Assembly: GCA_022701365.1 (NCBI GenBank)
Contig: JAKUHH010000210.1
Location: 1 to 39,064, forward strand
Reading direction: 5' to 3'
DNA from: Mycocentrospora acerina
Lineage: Eukaryota; Ascomycota; Dothideomycetes; Pleosporales
DNA length: 39,064 bases
Shown: piece after piece, positions 1-11,069 of the stretch
Layout of the letters: each line of letters starts with the position of its first letter
How positions within the stretch are numbered: position 1 is the stretch's first letter
Translations under genes and position numbers: made by a program
The notes under the pieces: model-generated
What the model was told of the DNA's origin: nothing
Databases searched by the model: none
What the model saw: only the letters and a program-made list of their open reading frames with translations

Positions 1-53
1 CCTAACCCTAACCCTAACCCTAACCCTAACCCTAACCCTAACCCTAACCCTAA
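1..53. repeat. Telomere repeat tract (CCCTAA)n
   Basis: The window opens with about nine perfect CCCTAA units, the C-rich strand of the TTAGGG telomere used by most filamentous ascomycetes. The tract stops at position 53 and passes directly into subtelomeric sequence. Position 1 is therefore a true chromosome end, and distance from the end grows with coordinate. Confidence 0.97.
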
Positions 54-739
54 GCATTACCTAGATTAGTCCTGATTAATTCTAGGTGCTGGCAAAGCAG
101 CAGGCTACCTACGCAGCAGAGCAAGCTGGCTTTACTGTCACTGCCTCTTGCAACATTAGCAAGGGCGACCTGTTTAATCTCCCTTGCAGCTGCTGCTCTC
201 CTCTACAGACCTAGCTAAACAGCATGCCCCTAATAAGCATTCCCCTTATAATAAACACGCTTGTAGCTCCCCTTAGCGTCTATTACTGCACTAGGTGTGC
301 TTAGGACACAGTTAACTACTAGAGTCCTGTTAGGGGCAGCCTAACGCCTGCAGAGCGTAACTACTTGCTTACGCTTAGTCTCTAACGCATCTAGGAGAAC
401 AAGACGCGTAGGATCTAAGACGCTTAGCTGCTAGGCGTTTAGCAGGCTATAGAGGCTGCAAATGTAGGTGTTCTAGTATGCATAAAGAAGCTCTAAAGGA
501 GGAGCCTTAGTTATGCGCAGAGCAACTAAGTACTAATAATTTACTAGCAAGGAAGAGAAAAGTCTTGCAGGTTTCTGCTTTAGTATTAGCTAGCTGCTAG
601 TACTTACAAAGGGCGTATAGTGTATCTATTCTCTCTCTTTATCTGCTTGTAGTCTAATCTCTTTGTGTAATCTCTTTGTGCTATGTGTAATATAACCCTG
701 CGTGCCTTTGCAACTCTCTATACTAACTACTAAGTCTCT
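54..739. other. Subtelomeric RIP-mutated sequence, no gene
   Basis: No open frame and no recognisable domain. TAA and TAG are dense in all frames while TGA and TCA are nearly absent. A short repeated phrase (aatctctttgtg) occurs twice near 655-690. The segment lies distal to the helicase remnant and probably includes its 3' end or 3' flank. Confidence 0.6.
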
Positions 740-1955
740 TAATAGCGCTAACAGAACAGCACAACACAGACTGCAACTACTATAGCGTTGCTAAAGTACT
801 CTCCCTACACTTAATGTGCATGTTGCTTGCTAAGCTAGCGCGTGTACTTGCTCTAGTCTCTGCCTAACTCTCCTACATAGCTACACTGCTAAATAATGTC
901 TGCTCCTCCTCCTGCCTCCTCCTGCGCAGCTACCCTTGCAATTAGCACTACTACGTTTAGCTACTAGCACAGCTTGTTAACATCCTCCCTTGTTGCACAG
1001 TACAGCTAGCTTACCTAACACTGCTAACAGCTGTAGCACCTGCCTTAGTTAATAATGCCCTGCTAGAAGCAGTCTAACTCTGCTCCTGTAACGCCAGGGA
1101 AGGCTATACACTGCAGCACCTAGTGTCTCTGCTATGCCCCTGTCGCTGCCCCTCCTCCTCTATTGCCATCGCCATCGCCATCGCCATCGCCATCGCCATC
1201 GCCATCGCCATCGCCATCGCCATCGCCATCGCCATCGCCATCGCCATCGCCATCGCTAATCATCTAGCACACCGCGCAACCCTTGCGGACCTTGTTAAAG
1301 ATCTGCTGCACCTGCTGCTACTGCGCGCTTGCCTTGCTCTGCTTGTCTTGCTAGCTACAAGTGCCTTCTCTACACTAATTGTACCTAGCTGTGTCTAGAT
1401 TGTTGCACTCTACTTGCTTGCTGTCTAGGTAGCTGCTTATAAGCCCTTGCTAACACCTGCTGCTAATAATAAACGTGCCTATTGCCTAGACGTCTAGATT
1501 GTTAGCCTTCTACCTTATTATTTGCTCTAGCTCTCCTCTCTCTACTAGCACTACTAAATTAACGCGCTCTCTAGCTTGTCTGCCTTACCTGCTCTCCTGC
1601 GCGTAGTTAATTATGCTCTACAGCATGCTTACATAAAGCACGTATATAATCCTAGCAACATTAATGCCTGTGCCTAGCGCTAACACAGCTATAATTAATC
1701 CCCTGCTTCTTAGCTAGCGCGCTAGCTGCTGCGCTTAACTAGCGTTGCTAGCGTAATAGTGCGCGCACCTAAGCACTGTAGACAGCGCCTTACACTGCTC
1801 CTTGCTGCAGCAGTACACTACCCCTTTATCTCCTTAGTTAAGTATCTGCTACTTGCAGCATTAACATATAGCTAATGCTGTCTCCTGCGCCCTGCTGCGC
1901 TTGCACTACAATATATAGTACTGCGTGCCTAGTAAGACAATAGTGCTTGCTTAAA
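740..1955 (-). pseudogene. Telomere-linked RecQ-type helicase, truncated C-terminal copy (copy A)
   Basis: Read on the minus strand, 1573-1905 keeps long stretches of the C-terminal helicase lobe of fungal telomere-linked helicases. There is a motif IV-like stretch GVVYCCSKEQC, then a motif V-like ALGTGIN, then a motif VI-like block NYAQESR*GRQ at about 1573-1608, equivalent to the QESGRxGR arginine-finger motif. Stops fall mainly where Trp, Gln or Arg codons are expected, as RIP would produce. Only the C-terminal half is present: similarity to copy B (2700-7135) ends near 1955, so motifs I-III are missing. A (GCCATC)15 tract interrupts the region downstream of motif VI. The family is ATP-dependent DNA helicases carried next to fungal telomeres. 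This copy cannot make protein. The C-terminal limit is approximate. Confidence 0.9.
1165..1254. repeat. (GCCATC)15 hexanucleotide microsatellite
   Basis: Fifteen exact tandem GCCATC units. On the helicase (minus) strand it reads as alternating GAT GGC, which would encode Asp-Gly repeats in one frame. On the plus strand it creates a spurious Ala-Ile frame. Every unit holds CCA and TCG, contexts otherwise almost eliminated in this region, yet none is mutated. Confidence 0.98.
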
Positions 1956-2454
1956 TTTATAAAACGCACAAGAACAGAATTAAAGCGCAACTATTATTAA
2001 CTTCTTCTATCTATTTTCTTTTCTACCTTTACATCTTACCTTTGTTAGCCTTATATATATCTATATGCTGCTTTTTATGTATTTTACTTACTTTTTATTC
2101 TTTTCTCTCTTTTTATTATGCTCTTTAGCTAGTCTATACTTAGTTTAGTGTTAGGGTTTGCATTCTATTAGCATTAGCAAATACTAACTTTAGCTATAAA
2201 TATCAAAACCCTAACTATATCTACCTTCTATCTTGTGCATTACAATATCTAGATAAGTTAGAGCTAATCCTAGTAGTACGTTTTGTAGCGCATAGTCTAT
2301 TGCACAATCTGGTAGACTGGCAACAAAAACAAACAGCTCTTACACTTTAATTAGAAGGTTAGGGTTAAAGTTATCTGATTAATTAACACAAAATTAGGGT
2401 TTCTTGTCTGATTAATCTACTAAACACTTTAATTGGGTCGCCTATTGTAGATAG
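1956..2454. other. Inter-copy spacer with telomere-like motifs
   Basis: Gene-free AT-rich spacer between the two helicase copies. It holds four TTAGGGTTT/AACCCTAA-type motifs at about 2151-2159, 2206-2215, 2357-2367 and 2393-2402, in both orientations, outside any tandem tract. They may be eroded interstitial telomere sequence or binding sites for a telobox-type protein. The sequence alone does not decide. Confidence 0.6.
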
Positions 2455-2650
2455 AGCGGTTCTCTTAAAACACTACCCTTTTCTGCGAGTAAGCAGTTCT
2501 CTTAAAACATTTTCTTCTTCTGTGAGAGAGCAGTTCTCTTAAAACACTACCCTTTTCTGCAAGTAAGCAGTTCTCTTAAAACATTTTCTTCTTCTGCGAG
2601 AGAGCAGTTCTCTTAAAACACTACCCTTTTCTGCAAGCAAGCAGTTCTCT
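2455..2650. repeat. 37-bp minisatellite, alternating A/B units
   Basis: Units start at 2455, 2492, 2529, 2566, 2603 and 2640 (the last partial), each exactly 37 bp and opening with AGCAGTTCTCTTAAAACA (AGCGGTT in the first). The second half alternates between two types, one with CTACCCTTTTCTGC and one with TTTTCTTCTTCTG, so the higher-order period is 74 bp. It lies immediately beyond the C-terminal end of helicase copy B. Confidence 0.95.
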
Positions 2651-2699
2651 ATCTTCTCTATCTATTTTAATATCTATTTCTATCTCTATCAGTTCTGCT

Positions 2700-5600
2700 A
2701 AACAAATGTTCTAATCTAAATAATAACTACTATTGCGTTGCTAAAATATTCCCCTTATATTTACTCCTTATACCTGCCCCCTAACTACTGTGCATATTTA
2801 CTCTAATCTCCTCCTATCTCCCCCTTGTACCTGCAATCCTGCACTATTTAAACCCTAAAATCTATCTTATATGCTGCTTAAGCTAGTAGAATTACTACAT
2901 TTAGCTATTAACACTTATTCTTAATATCCTCTCTAGTTGCGCAATATCTTTAACTTACCTAACATTGCTAGCAACTGTAACTACCCCTAACATCCTGTAT
3001 CTTATGTTAAAATTAGTCTAGTTCTATCCTAATTAGCCCTAGAAACCCCTAATACTGTAGTACTTTATGCCCCTACTAATCTAAGCTACTAGCCTCTCCT
3101 AACATCTAGCACACTCCACATCCCTTACTAACCTTATTTAATATCTCTTCTACTTGCTGCTACGCTAAACTTGCCTCTTCTTATCTCTCTAATACCTCTG
3201 TTACTCCTTTGCTACATTAATTACACCTTGCTAACTTAATGTTATTGCACTTAACCCTTTTCCTGTTAAGATAGCTGCTTATTAATCCTTGCTAACACCT
3301 ATTTCTAACTAAAAACAGCCCTATTGCCTGCACATCTAAATCTTCCTTCTTTTACTGCATAATCCGCTCTACCTCCTGCTTTTCTACTACAATTACTAAA
3401 TTAACTACCTCTCTAGCTTACCCTCCTTACCTACTTTTTTAAGCATAATTAACTATGCTCTACAGTATTCTAACATGCAAAATAAATGTAATCCCTAGAA
3501 AGTTAACACCTGTGCCTAATGCTAATATTACTACAATAAACCCCCCTTTATAAACCTACTCTTCTAATTTTTCAGACTAATTAATAACGCCTGCATAATA
3601 GTATCTACAATCTAACTCTCTAGCAATTGCCTTATACTGTACTTTGCTGCAACAGTAGATAACCCCTTTCTTACCTTGTCTACTAAGCTGCTGCTGCTGT
3701 TACTAGCACATTGCTATTACACATTCTTAACCTTTCCTATACCTACTCTATAACACAAAGTATTATGTCTTTAATTAGACAGTGCTTGCACAGATATATG
3801 TTGCACATTAAATCAGCATACTCCTGTTAAGCTCTCCCTTGTGTACTAGCAGTAGTGTTGCTGTAAGCAATACTAGCAGGTATAAAAGTAACTAAAGATT
3901 CTTTAGCAGCGCTAGCTTTAGTCTCTAATTATTGCATGTAAAGATAAGATAACACTTATTAACTACTACTTGCTGTAGTAGTCCTTTGCTACTAAGCAAT
4001 CTAGCATAACCTAAAAAGTTGCTGTTACTAGTTGTGTTGCCTGCTACGTCTGCACTAACAACTACAACTACTGCTAGATTGCCCTTGCTATGCTTCTACT
4101 CTATGCAGTCTACCCTACATCCTTAGATCTGTCTTACTAAGTCTTTAATAAGCGCCTAATATAGCACTATAACTACTGTAACACCCTTTTTCTCTATAAG
4201 AGCTAGTACAGTAAATAGCAAGCTCTTGCCTCTGCCTGTTAGGAGCACTACTATAAGCAGCATCTGTCTATCTAGCACAGCATGCATTGCCTGTTCTTGC
4301 TCTGCTAATTAAAATTTAACCTTGCTCTTCTTTAGTACCTGCTGCATTGCCTTCTAAAGTGCCTCCTCCTTTTTATTGCTAGTCCTTATTTACCTTGCCT
4401 GCATTACTAGCTCCCTGCTTACTATCTCTTTATAAACCTAAGACTCTTGCCTCTTTCTTACTTAGCTCCTTATCCTATCTTGCTCTGCTACTAATCTAAG
4501 ATCTATTGTAACCTTACTCTTATCTAGCCCTAAGAACTAATGCTATTACATACTTAACAGTTAGAATGCTTTAATTAACTGCACACTAAGATGCTTAACA
4601 ATGTCTACTAGCATACTGTAATTTCTAACCCTTATTATAGTTGTTCTTAAATTCTGCAACTTTAGTGCACTCTCTTTATTATCCTCTATTTTAGCCTCCT
4701 CTATCTCACCTAATTTATCTTAATAACCACAACTAAACAACTTACTAACTACTACTCTGCTAATACTAACAGATGTATGCTAGTAGCCTAGTGTGTGCAA
4801 CTTAACACCTAGCTACTTCCTAGTCTCTTGTTTAAGCGCCTGTGTAAGCTAATTAGTCTTCTACAGCCCTTACTTATTAGCCTACATATAATTACCAAAG
4901 CAGCCCCTAAGAACCTTAACCTGCAGATACTCTTAGAATAGCTGTAAGTACGCTAGATAAAGTACTATAACTTGCCTAAGATGCAGTAAAAGAAATTACA
5001 GTACTACTTTTAGCTTATCCTATTGCAACTGCAATTTGTAATACTGCACTACAGTTATTACCTGTCTATCTACTACAAAAATGTTGCAGTCCTGCAGAAC
5101 TCTATTCTAGTGCTAAATTGTTATAATCTTAGTCTCTTAAGCTAGTTGCCCTAAAGTTATGTGTACACAGATTATTAACAGCTGCAAGAAGCAGTTAACC
5201 TGCAGCAAGTAGTGCTTTACCTGCTTCTTATTCCACTTCCTATCTCTTAACTGCAATCTCTAACCTTGTCTACATTCTTTAGCTTAATTAAGCATCTACT
5301 CTAGTCTATAATTAAGACTATTGTTATGCTAACTAATAAAAGATATGCCTTGCTGTGTAAATATAACGTTGTTAATAATCTGCCTAAGCTGCACTATAAA
5401 TTAATCCCTAGCATTACTACTTTACAGCAACTGTTGCTACAGCATGTTTTCTATATCTATAATAATGTCCTGCGCTATTTTGCAAAAGCAGGACAGAAAG
5501 ATTAGGCAGCTATTAAGATAGAAAATCTTCTTATCTTTTAACTAGCTAGCGTTGCCTAAATTGCCTGCGTTTATAGCAACAAATTTTCTATATACTAACA

Positions 5601-7135
5601 AGCTTAACATCTTACTTATTGCGCTGTACAATCTATCTGCTATAAACTTCTACTGCATGTGTAAGAAATTTTCTTAATCCTTGTTAGTTTGCTTATTACA
5701 TTATGCTGCTAGGAGTAGCTTCTCTGCGCTAAGCACCCTTACACAGTACACTATCCTAGCTAGCATGTAAGAATAGTTTTTTGCAGTACACAGCCTGTCT
5801 ATCTTAGTGTTAATGCCTAGCACTGCTAAAAAATATATTAACCTATTACTAAATAGATTGTTGCTAACAGGTTTAAATATAAATGCACTAAACAAGTTAA
5901 GTAACAACTCTAATTTTGCGCCTTTATTACTTATGTTAAGAGCATCCTATAGCTGTATAGCTTATATCTTCTATATGCCTTTCTAGCAAAACAGTTCTTA
6001 CGCATCTTTTATTAAGTCTGTCTCTTTTTTGCATTGCTTGCTGCAGTGCAGCTAGCTGTTCTTATTATTATTGTCTGTGTCACTTTTAGCCCTGCTAGCC
6101 CTAGAACTAGATGCAATCCTACTATAATCTGTAGTGCTGTCTAATATAATACTATTACTATTATTATACTTATTGTTATTATTATTGCTGTCTCTTGTAA
6201 TACAGTAACTTTGCATAATCCTTATTTCTTTATTAGCAAGAATGCGCAGCGTGTAGCACACAAACTTAACTATATAGCTTATATAGACTGCCTAACTTTT
6301 AGGATTCTGCAATTATCTTAACAGCTGCTAATCTATCTCTAGTTACTTTGCGCTCTTTAACTAGCGTCTTGTCTCTTGCCTAAGCGTTGCTAATCCTCTA
6401 ACGCTTCTCTTAATAAGCAGTTTAACTAGATTAGCAGCTTGTTGCAGCTTTGTCTCCCCTCTATTAGGTAGTTAGGTTTAATAGGCAAGATGTGCTTAGT
6501 TATGCTTTACTAAATGCTCTACCTAGCTTGTCTGTTTAAACTAGCTAGTCTGATTAGTCTTTGCAGCCTCTGCATCTATAACCTGTGCTGCTTCCTTATG
6601 CGCCTGTCTTGTCTCTTTCTATTTAGCTAATTGCTGCTGCACTATGTCTAATTCCTTACTAGCAACTAAAGCTGTATTACTGTCTGCTGCATTTACAACA
6701 AAGTATTACTGTAGCCCTTTACCTTAGAAGAACGTCTGTAGCTTAACCTTGCAGTAAAGCTTGCTTATATTACCTTTCTATAAGTATCTATGCTTAGCCT
6801 TGCAATGCTTTTGTAGTACATCTTAATTAACTGTAAGAAAGCTGCAGTTATCTGCCTTACATTAAAATCTATTAAGCACCTCTCTAAGCTCTTTAACTAG
6901 TAGTCCTAACAGCTTAGGCAGCTTAATATTATCTAAAGTTTAAATCTAATTATGCAAATAGCATTTTAAAATCTCTTTCTTTGCCTCACTTGCAAGCCTG
7001 TAATATTAACACAAATGCGTATTAAGATTCCCTACTGCAGTCTTGTGCTCTCTGCAGACAAGAATATTATATTCTAATAGATAGCTAATGCCTTCTATTA
7101 TTGCAAGTAATCTATATTATAAATGCTATAGTACG
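2700..7135 (-). pseudogene. Telomere-linked RecQ-type helicase, full-length RIP-mutated copy (copy B)
   Basis: On the minus strand this region reads, with many stops, as a fungal telomere-linked helicase from N to C terminus. Near 7100-6800 are two zinc-finger-like segments (one CREH-type, one of the pattern C-x4-C ... QKHCKAKH), which I associate with the N-terminal C2H2/DUF3505-type region of these proteins. Conserved middle segments follow at about 6750-6300. Walker A (motif I) is at 4222-4241 as LTGRGKS. The DEAH/DECH motif II at 3949-3960 has become NKCY, consistent with G-to-A change of both acidic codons. Motif III LLTAT follows near 3860. The C-terminal lobe (about 3420-3800) and tail align with copy A but are more heavily mutated. 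Stops replace expected Trp, Gln and Arg codons. Known role of the family: RecQ-related DNA helicase at chromosome ends. This copy is dead. No start codon could be fixed, so the N-terminal limit is approximate. Confidence 0.93.
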
Positions 7136-9385
7136 TAGAAGTGCGTTGTTAGTAGTAAGTTGTTAATAGTGCATTGTTTACCTGTTAATGTTTTAATAGG
7201 GTTACAGTTATATTAGCGTCTAACTTAAGCACTAAAGTTATCTTCTTTATAACTGTACTATTTACGCTACAATGTATGCAACTACATGTACTCTTAGAAT
7301 AAGGCTAATTTTATTCTTATAAAAATACTTTATACTAAAACTTATAGAAAAATATTACAGCAATACTAACAGTTTGTGCCTACAGACTGTAACAACAAAT
7401 TACTTGTTTAAGTTAGCGTAACCTTAATGCTAAACCTAAAGTATAGCAGATTGTGCACAATCCGTGGCCTTATATCGGTTAGGCTAAAGCTACTTACTAA
7501 GATTTAATAGAAAATAAGATCTTTAAAAATAGAGAGACTATTTAATCTCTTGCAGATTATTTATTTTAATATAGAACCTAATATTAAGACAATAGATAGG
7601 CTACTATATTACTAATATAAATAATTATTACTCTAGGGGCAGCACTAGGCTACTATAAGGCTTAAGCTTAAGGCTTAAGTTAAAGCTAAGATTATGGCTA
7701 TAGGTAAGAGCAATCTACTAGTAATCTATTGCACGCACTAATGTGTACTTATAGAGATAGATAAAACTGCTTTAAGTACTTCTATCTAATCATAAAGTAG
7801 CTAAAAAGATTCTAGATAAAAAGGAAGAAGCTATAGTGTGTTACTAAAGCTCTTAAAGATAAAGAGCTAGTAAGAAGTATAGAAAGACACCATACTAAGA
7901 ATAACAAGACGCTTAAATTAGCTTCTTAAAATACCCTTAGATTTAATAATAGTAAGTAGCTTAGCTACGTAGGTAAGAGCTTTATAACCTATTTCTCTTT
8001 CTAATTTTTTTATAAATTTATATTGCATTAACATATCTAGCTTGCTAGACTAAATAAAATAAGGCATATGCAGATGTTTGTCTATAAGACGCTGTTTTTC
8101 TTTCTTAAACTAAGCTCTCTTCATTAAAGCCTTTAAAGTCTAGTAAAAAAGTAGTAGTACTATTACTATATAGTAAAACTAAAAATAGAGTTTATATAGA
8201 CACATATTATAATAGGAAACTTTTAGGTTAAAGCTATTATTATAAATAGCTATTTTATTATTAATCTCTCTCTTTTCTTTTATTAGTCTTTAGCAGAGCT
8301 ATTTACTTTATTCTAGTATTATAATTTGTAAATATGCTAAGCTAACTTATTTTTTTTCTTTTTTTTCTTTTTCTTTTTTTTATAGTGTATAAAGTATAAA
8401 AGTAAGTTGTTTAGTATTTATAATATATTATAGTTGCTAAAGTATACTTCTTTACTATTTTTAGTTATAACTTTAGAAAGAGAATTAAAAAACTCCTTTT
8501 CTTAGCTTTAGCTAGTAGGATGCAAGCATATATCTGCTTAAGAAATAGTAGAAGTTTAGCTTTATTTAAAACTTTAGTTAATTTTTAGTAATACTATTAT
8601 AACTTTTACTTTAGACTTCTTTTTAGCTTCTTACTTGCTAGATTTTATTATAAAATAATTTCTTCTTATAGCTTATATTTTTAGTAGCTTAAAGACCTAA
8701 GTATCTCTTCTTTTTTTAATATACTTTAGGACTTCTTTTGTTAGACTAGTAGTAGAGTTATATTTTTTAATGTTTTCTATATCTTAGTTTTAATGTAAGT
8801 TATAGTGTATTTCTTCTTTTTAATAGAATTTTATTTAAACTAGTAATTTAGTACCTTACTTTGAATTTTTTTTATTAGCCTAATGCTTTAAAATTTTCTT
8901 AGAGCTGCTTAGCTATCTAAAATAATTAAAATATTTCTTTAAAAAGCTCTAATATAGCTTAGTTACTAAGTAATTTATAGATATTAAATAGCGTATTATA
9001 TATAAATCTTATACTTTATCTTAGATTGTAGCTCTTTGCCTGCAAATAAGTAAGACTTTGCAGGTCTATTTAATAATAGCTTACTGCAGTCTTTTCTCCC
9101 TGCTTTAACCTGTTTGTATATAGCAAGATAGGTTAAGCTAGTCTAGTAGTAGTAGTAGATATTATAAAAGATAGGGTTTCTTAATTCTTTCTATGTTTTT
9201 ATTATTTTTATAGGAACTATCTTTAGTATATTTTTGCAGCATTATTTTTACTTTCTTTACAAATATAGATATTAGTATAAGATATTATTGGCTTACTCTA
9301 AGACATTATTAGTAAGACTTATATTTCTTCTATATTAGAGTGTTTCTCTATCTATTTAGCTAAGTTGCTTAGTAATATATAGATT

Positions 9386-9485
9386 GTCACAAAACAGAGC
9401 CCTGCTCACGAGTCTCGCTTACAAGCCCTGCTCACCAGCCACATGAACAAGCCACGCTCACGTGGCCTATTACAAAGAACTTAGC
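9386..9485. other. GC-rich island with inverted repeat inside RIP-mutated DNA
   Basis: About 100 bp of ordinary composition with repeated GCTCACG/GCTCACC words. It includes the perfect inverted repeat GCCACG-CTCA-CGTGGC near 9452-9467. Sharp composition edges suggest a transposon terminus or a regulatory or LTR segment that escaped or post-dates RIP. Confidence 0.5.
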
Positions 9486-10931
9486 ACTAAGCTAACAGAA
9501 GGGTAATTACTACTTAGCTGCTCTACACAACAACGTTTGTGCTACATTTGCTTTGTTAAATTAAGTACGCCTAGTAATAACAACTACTAAGCTCCCCTTT
9601 GCATTGTATATAATAGAGATAAAATACTTAAATAGACAATCTAGTGGTCTATACAATAGATCACCTAAATACTATTATTCTAGCTCCTATTTCTCTAACA
9701 AATTTTTATTTTTAAATTTAAATTTTCACTTTTATTTTTATTAATTATGTAAAGCTATTTCTTTTTTTTAGGTTAGGTTTTAACATCAGATAGTCTTTTT
9801 AAAGCATATCATTAACAGATTCTTTCTTCCTTAGCTTTGAACAGTAAGATAGTTACTTCTTTTCTAGTGCTTTTATATAGAATCTTTTAAAAGCAATTAA
9901 CATTTATCTTAATGCTGTATTCTGCATTATTTATTTTTACAGTAGAAGTCTTATATTTTTTTGGTTACTTTAATTAAATATTGAAGTATTTAAAATACTG
10001 TAAAAAGTAAATCTCTAGTTATTTATTTTCTTCTAAATTTAAACTTTTGTACTATTCTGCTTTATTTTTATTTACTAAAAAAGACTTTTAAAATAATAAA
10101 AACCTTTTTATTTACATATTATTAATAAGAGAAGTTTTAATTTAAGAAGAACATTTAATATCTAATAAATAAGCTAAGAACTATAGTCCTTCTACTTATT
10201 AGTAAAGGCTCTTCTATTATTCTACTTTTTTTTACATATAAATTAAAGTTCTATTTTAGATTACTTAAATTTAATATCACTTTTTTTACTTCTATGAATA
10301 TTGCCTTAGTAGATTTCTTTGTATTACTACTACTTTTTTTAATTATTGCAATAGCTGTTACTGCGATATTATATAAATAAACAAAGTTAAATTAGAAAGC
10401 TGACTATTACAAATATCTTTAATATAAAGAAAAAATAAGATAAGTATGATAAATAATTTTTACATGATACTTATATTTATTTTTGTTTTTGTAAATTATT
10501 ATATATATTTAATATAAGTAAATCTTAAACTAAGAAATTAAATATCTTTCTAAATAACTATTAAATTAAAATTAAATTTAATAATAATAAAAAGTACTCT
10601 AGTTATGTTCTGATTTTCTTTAGCTGCCTTTACTTCTACTTAGAGCAAAAGATAAGCATCTAGAGCTATTTTCTATTTTCTATATTTTATCTAAGTAAGT
10701 TAGAAGAAGTCTCTTATTTCTACTAATTAGTTAAGCCTTATAACAAGTTTTATTTTAGAATACTTTACTTAGATAGTTTAATTTTAAGGTAACTCTATAA
10801 GGCTTAAGTTAAAGAAGTCATTTTTATTTACCTTAAGTAGTAGTAATTTTTTACTTACTATTTCTATTAAATGTAATTTTAACGACTAAGCACGTGCACA
10901 GTCAACGTGGCTTACCTCGCTTATAGCATCT

Positions 10932-11069
10932 GGTCAGCAAAGTCTAGATCTAGCACTATATATATTATACTACACGAAGAATACATGCTTAAGTATTCTT
11001 GTGCTTACCTTTTAGTATAAGTGGGGTTATTGCGTAGTATCAATAGCAAGGGCAGGGCGCCTGACCATT
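10932..11069. repeat. Candidate LTR-like segment with TGGTCAG...CTGACCA ends
   Basis: A 138-bp segment begins TGGTCAG and ends CTGACCA, giving 7-bp inverted TG...CA termini as in LTRs. It holds an internal hairpin (GAATAC...GTATTC) and is less AT-rich than its surroundings. No second copy was found in the window and no target duplication is evident, so assignment as a solo LTR is tentative. Confidence 0.4.

Noticed and set aside
1123..1398. Open frame with a long Ala-Ile repeat
   Set aside because: It is created by the (GCCATC)15 microsatellite on the strand opposite the helicase remnant. Nothing outside the repeat looks like protein.
5701..6261. Two minus-strand open frames of 68-69 codons
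   Set aside because: They lie within the RIP-mutated helicase and are just stop-free gaps in its decayed coding strand.
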